Shown here: one piece after another, positions 36,866-39,997 of the stretch
Layout of the letters: the number at the start of each line of letters is the position of its first letter
How positions within the stretch are numbered: position 1 is the stretch's first letter
IMG/VR virus record: IMGVR_UViG_3300042352_000239
Span: 1-39,997 of that record
Length of the DNA: 39,997 nt
DNA from: a virus
Strand: one strand, 5' to 3'
The notes under the pieces: generated by a model
What the model was told of the DNA's origin: nothing
Databases searched by the model: none
What the model saw: only the letters and a program-made list of their open reading frames with translations
Made by a program: the position numbers and the translations under genes

Positions 36866-37449
36866 AGGAACCTAACCTTCATCGTGGTTTTAGTGGTCTT
36901 GCCAAGAGCAATATCGCTTTCTCTACGCTCGCGGCTAACTTCCTTCCGGTAATAATCGCGCCACTGTAGCAGATCGGCAATCGTCATTTTGGATATTGAG
37001 CGACCTTGGATGCTGTACGAAGAAACATCCTTATCAGCACGGCCAACCAGAAGCCCCTCAATCTTGTTGAGCATGATCTCGGCGTGAGTGCGGGGGTCGG
37101 CGTTATTTTCATCAAGATCGACAATGGCTTCAAATTCGCCGCGCTCGACAACAATCCGGTTGCCTGAAGCCGTCTCGGTAACCTCAAGCTGCCAATGGTA
37201 AAAGCCCGCTCTAAAAGCAGAGGAAGTCGCGCTTGATACCTGAAAAAGATAATATGTAGAACGCTCTGTAGCCGGAAGTTTAATTTCGGAGGCCCCACCC
37301 GCCGTAATCCGCGCTACATACTCAGCACTATGGGTCGCAGGCGGGTAACTTTGCGCCAACGAGCTTTTCTTCCACTGGATAAAATCGCCTACGACGATTT
37401 TTATCGGCTCGCCTTCGGGAGCATTGCTTTCATCAAAAAGATTTGCCAT
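36862..37449 (-). CDS. Head-to-tail connector-like protein (gpW-type C-terminus), 195 aa
   Basis: The N-terminal part is beta-rich (KIVVGDFIQWKKSSLAQSYP, YYLFQVSSATSSAFRAGFYH). The C-terminal part has KMTIADLLQWRDYYRKEVSR, a helix pattern shared with small gpW-like joining proteins that in lambda lie between terminase and portal. The gene occupies exactly that place here. GAGGGG precedes its ATG and it overlaps the portal start by 4 bp. The N-terminal domain is not recognised. Confidence 0.68.
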   Translation of the reverse strand: MANLFDESNAPEGEPIKIVVGDFIQWKKSSLAQSYPPATHSAEYVARITAGGASEIKLPATERSTYYLFQVSSATSSAFRAGFYHWQLEVTETASGNRIVVERGEFEAIVDLDENNADPRTHAEIMLNKIEGLLVGRADKDVSSYSIQGRSISKMTIADLLQWRDYYRKEVSRERRESDIALGKTTKTTMKVRFL

Positions 37450-37455
37450 TACCCC

Positions 37456-39261
37456 TCAACGCCAGTTATTAGCAAAGCCACCACGTTTCGGTCCCCTTTT
37501 CGGCACCAACGGATGCGGCCTAGCATCCTCAACCTTGGCCGGAGTGTCCGACCTTCGTTCGATATTAGCATAGAACCGCTTCACAATGCTATCTATATTA
37601 ATATTGAGGATATGAAAAGCCGCAATGGCGTAAACACGAACGTCGAGAGCCTCGTTTCGGGTCCGGTTTTTGACCCAAGTTCGCACTGGATAGCCCTTAT
37701 GATAGCGGATCACCTGTTTCTCCGCAGTCAACTGCTTAAAATATTCATCATCCCGCTTGGCTTGGAAGTGACAGTAGCCACCGCCAGCATCATCTATCCT
37801 TAGACGCGCATAATGTAACTCTTTGGCCGTGTCGACGCCAATTGGATAGAGCGGCACTTTGCCAATATTGTTCCGAGACGGACGGCCAACGATAGGCTTA
37901 CCCTCTCCGCCGACACCCTTGATGGCGTAGACCCTGTGTCCTGCCCTAGTCTTGGCGTAATTGTAAACTGCCCGCGTGTGGTGACCACCAGAGTCAATGC
38001 AAGTGGCGCGGATCAGCATAGGCTCTCCGGACGGATGCTCGTAGGTCGCCAAAACTATCTCATCCAGCTTGGCCCAGAGGCTTGGGGTGGACGGATCGCC
38101 GTACAGAACGTGATATTCTATCTGCCAGCTTTCCTCACCGGCTCCCCAGCCGACAATCTCGACCTCCAGACGGTCATCCTGAACGTCAACGCCGCAAGTG
38201 AGAACCACAACCTCATCAGGAATGCCTTCATAGTCTTCCTTCCTCTGGGCGACAGCATAATCGTCCACGCCCTCGCCCTGATCCTCCCACGTCTCGCCAA
38301 AGAAGGTGTTGACGAAGGTTTTGAGCCGCATTGGGTCTTTGCGAGCAGCCAGAAAATCCTCGACCGCGTCCGATAGCACCGTCCAAGGCGAGTAAAGCGA
38401 GTTGAGATGGAACCCAGCCACGCCGTTAAAAGGACAATGGGCTACCCATTTCCCTTTCGACACAGCCTTGTGCCGGTCGGAATCGCTCCAGATCGAGCCA
38501 CATTCGGCGCAGCTATAGTAGGCGGTGTGCGGATTTTCGTCCGTCCACTGGACATTGGCCCACCTCAGTTCCTGTTCGTGACCGCAATCCTTGCAAGGCA
38601 CCAAGAACTTGCGCTGGTCGCTTTCCTGATATGCCGACTCGATCCGGCTCGCGTTCCGGTTGGTCGGCGTCGAGACTAGGATTACCTTCCTGTTCCAGAA
38701 GGTAGCCGCTCGCTTTTTAGCCAGAGATATTGGATCGCCTTCCTCACCAGCCGAAGGGGGATATCGATCAACTTCGTCACACAGAACGACACGGATCGGG
38801 CGAGAAGCAAGGGAAGATGGACTGTTAGCGCCAACAAGAGACAGAGCGCCCCCAGCAAATACTTTGTGCAGAGTTGTATTGTTCGCATCTTTGGCCTTCG
38901 AATCCTTTACCTTTTCCCTCAGACAGGGAGTTGAGCGAAGCAGGCCCGCAGTGATACGGTCCTTCGAGAATGCCTGCGCCATATCGACGGTAGGCTGCAT
39001 CATCAGGATCGGCGCAGGATCGTGCGCCATGTGATAGCCAATCGTGTTGAGCAGCATCTCGGACTTGCCAAGCTGCGCACCGCACATGACAACCACCTCT
39101 TTAATCAGGGGATCGGAGCAAGCATCCATGATGCCGCGCTGATACTCGGCGCGAGCAGTTACCCAGCGCCCCGGCTCTGCGCTACTTTGAGAGTCCAGCC
39201 GCCTTTCTTGGTCGGCCCACTCGGCGACTGACATTCTTGGTGGGGGCGTCAGGCGCTTCAT
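37456..39261 (-). CDS. Terminase large subunit, GpA family
   Basis: I take the ATG at 39261 (601 aa), which keeps the conserved RLTPPPRMSVAEWADQERRL start; ATG 39234 is an alternative, and 39357 would overlap the small subunit by 176 bp. Walker A-like CGAQLGKS (about 60-67), Walker B VVLCDEVD (about 158-165), a zinc finger (CKDCGHEQ...CAECG) and the nuclease region (GVDVQDDRLEVEIVGWG, CIDSGGHHT) fit GpA terminases. The enzyme cuts concatemers at cos-type sites and packages DNA. It overlaps the small-subunit gene by 80 bp. Confidence 0.9.
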   Translation of the reverse strand: MKRLTPPPRMSVAEWADQERRLDSQSSAEPGRWVTARAEYQRGIMDACSDPLIKEVVVMCGAQLGKSEMLLNTIGYHMAHDPAPILMMQPTVDMAQAFSKDRITAGLLRSTPCLREKVKDSKAKDANNTTLHKVFAGGALSLVGANSPSSLASRPIRVVLCDEVDRYPPSAGEEGDPISLAKKRAATFWNRKVILVSTPTNRNASRIESAYQESDQRKFLVPCKDCGHEQELRWANVQWTDENPHTAYYSCAECGSIWSDSDRHKAVSKGKWVAHCPFNGVAGFHLNSLYSPWTVLSDAVEDFLAARKDPMRLKTFVNTFFGETWEDQGEGVDDYAVAQRKEDYEGIPDEVVVLTCGVDVQDDRLEVEIVGWGAGEESWQIEYHVLYGDPSTPSLWAKLDEIVLATYEHPSGEPMLIRATCIDSGGHHTRAVYNYAKTRAGHRVYAIKGVGGEGKPIVGRPSRNNIGKVPLYPIGVDTAKELHYARLRIDDAGGGYCHFQAKRDDEYFKQLTAEKQVIRYHKGYPVRTWVKNRTRNEALDVRVYAIAAFHILNINIDSIVKRFYANIERRSDTPAKVEDARPHPLVPKRGPKRGGFANNWR

Positions 39262-39628
39262 CGCCCGCAATAGGTTCGACAGCAGCGGACCCCGTGTTGA
39301 CTGGATCAATTGCTGGTTGATAATTGGAGAGTTCAAGCAATGCCTCCCTGATAGCATTTTCCATGTGGTCTTTTACCACAGCGACATCGCTCTCGTTCGC
39401 CACAACCGGGGCGACCTTGGTGGGGAGCGACAAAAACTTAGCCTTGCAGGCATGAAGAACCGTTTCCCACGCCTTCACCACATCTTCGGTCAGACATAAG
39501 GTGCCGCGTATCTTCGCCAGTTCCAATTCAGCGATCTCGGCCTCGGCATTAATTTTACGGGTGCGGGCTTCGTCGTAAGACGATCCGATAATAATCCCGC
39601 CAGTGGTGGGTTTTCTTTCCTGCTTCAT
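39182..39628 (-). CDS. Terminase small subunit (Nu1-like)
   Basis: I start at the ATG at 39628, with GGAACCC upstream; the reading from 39667 starts with TTG and lacks a site. The 148-aa protein has SSYDEARTRKINAEAEIAEL (residues about 16-35) and LAKIRGTLCLTEDVVKAWE, then KAKFLSLPTKVAPVVANES, patterns of Nu1-type small subunits that recognise the packaging site. The C-terminus is basic (SRRVGRPRKAAGLSK). It is the first gene of the late operon; the 370-bp region upstream to 39997 has a palindrome pair and no gene I can support. Confidence 0.85.
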   Translation of the reverse strand: MKQERKPTTGGIIIGSSYDEARTRKINAEAEIAELELAKIRGTLCLTEDVVKAWETVLHACKAKFLSLPTKVAPVVANESDVAVVKDHMENAIREALLELSNYQPAIDPVNTGSAAVEPIAGDEAPDAPTKNVSRRVGRPRKAAGLSK

Positions 39629-39674
39629 AATGGGTTCCGAAATTGCATCAAAATTTTTATTCCCCAATTCTATA

Positions 39675-39760
39675 AAGTGCCGCCCGCCATATATCTCCGG
39701 TGTTTTAATGGCGTATTTGTCCCCGATTTCCCCCAGATACGGTCTTCGTCGGCGGCACTT
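39675..39760. other. Inverted repeat ahead of the terminase genes: possible cos/packaging region
   Basis: AAGTGCCGCC at 39675-39684 and GGCGGCACTT at 39751-39760 are perfect inverted copies 66 bp apart, lying directly upstream of the small terminase gene. On the minus strand the terminase-side copy reads GGGCGGCACTTT, close to lambda's 12-base cohesive end GGGCGGCGACCT, and lambda cos also precedes Nu1. Whether cleavage occurs here is not known. Confidence 0.4.
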
Positions 39761-39871
39761 CCATTAAATGACACCTGCCAGCGTTTTTGTCTAGGCTTTT
39801 GTTATTTCGAGCTTTGGTAACAATATTTCACAAATGGGTCTGGAAATTGCTCTCTCTGCAAATTCATCGGG

Positions 39872-39997
39872 CCATGAATTACCCCCTAGCCGGGGGCGGC
39901 CAGAAGAACCTAGTCGATAGGGCCAGAACCGGCCCTAGGGCCGCGCCACAAGCCCGCACAGAGACGAAACAAGCTCGCCCCTAGCCCTATCCCATTT
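39872..39997. repeat. 126-bp direct repeat at both contig ends (right copy)
   Basis: This is the right-hand copy of bases 2-127. Together with 39668-39871 it forms the non-coding stretch between the terminase genes and the left unit's terminator on the circular map. Confidence 0.9.

Noticed and set aside
39262-39357. Longer terminase large subunit starting at 39357
   Set aside because: It would overlap the small-subunit gene by 176 bp, and the added residues do not resemble GpA N-termini, whereas the start at 39261 keeps the conserved PPPR...EWAD region.
39787-39984. A 65-residue open frame on the plus strand across the terminal repeat
   Set aside because: It has no recognisable domain, runs through palindromic non-coding sequence and ends near the contig edge; it also opposes both flanking leftward gene units.
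1-39997. tRNA genes, integrase or attachment site
   Set aside because: No tRNA cloverleaf pattern caught my eye and no protein has tyrosine or serine recombinase motifs. Without a search program I cannot exclude a degenerate tRNA.

Overview
The window is essentially one complete genome of a tailed dsDNA phage (class Caudoviricetes, siphovirus-type). Bases 2-127 are repeated exactly at 39872-39997, so the molecule closes on itself at about 39,870 bp, or carries a 126-bp terminal repeat. The late genes are lambda-like: GpA-family terminase, lambda-family portal, gpG/gpGT-type tail chaperone with a frameshift, short tape measure and gpJ-like tail tip. A two-component spanin (inner-membrane Rz type plus a lipobox lipoprotein) implies a Gram-negative host. 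The mix of gene families looks like phages of freshwater or soil Alphaproteobacteria, but that host guess is weak. No integrase or classical lysogeny module is visible.

Layout. (1) 270-5963, minus strand, in two leftward units. The first (5963 to 1648) encodes a small membrane protein, a 57-aa HTH regulator, a stand-alone DnaA domain-IV protein, a Toprim-helicase, an unknown protein, a Cys4 mini-protein and a tail-completion-like protein. The second (1318 to 270) holds small unknown genes and a 49-aa HTH protein and ends at an intrinsic terminator at 221-245. Inside the first unit, 2846-2997 is an array of AGGTGA/TCACCT iterons with a perfect DnaA box, the best candidate for the replication origin. 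(2) 5964-6079 is a divergent control region. (3) 6080-14183, plus strand: a recombination/replication module (Sak4-like ATPase, DUF669-type protein, Cas4/RecB-like nuclease, GIY-YIG protein, PD-(D/E)XK-like protein, SF2 helicase, HNH, VRR-NUC), followed by a run of small genes joined by ATGA overlaps. (4) 14185-14247, a terminator where the two arms converge. (5) 14269-39628, minus strand, the late operon. In transcription order it runs: terminase, connector, portal, a block of appendage-like proteins with an HNH gene, protease-capsid fusion, head-tail joining genes, duplicated tail-terminator genes, duplicated tail-tube genes, chaperone, tape measure, tail tip, S74 tail fibre, lysis genes.

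How it fits together. The DnaA-IV protein and the Toprim-helicase are adjacent in one operon, and the iterons lie just beyond them, so a plausible model is that the DnaA-IV protein binds the origin and the Toprim-helicase is loaded there. The rightward nuclease/annealase/helicase genes would handle recombination and concatemer processing. The late operon builds and releases the virion. The points most worth checking are the iteron/DnaA-box origin with its phage-encoded DnaA-IV protein, the internal translation start that would make capsid protein free of its protease, the A_AAA_AAC frameshift, the paired duplications of tail-tube and tail-terminator genes, and a Cys4 mini-domain that occurs three times.
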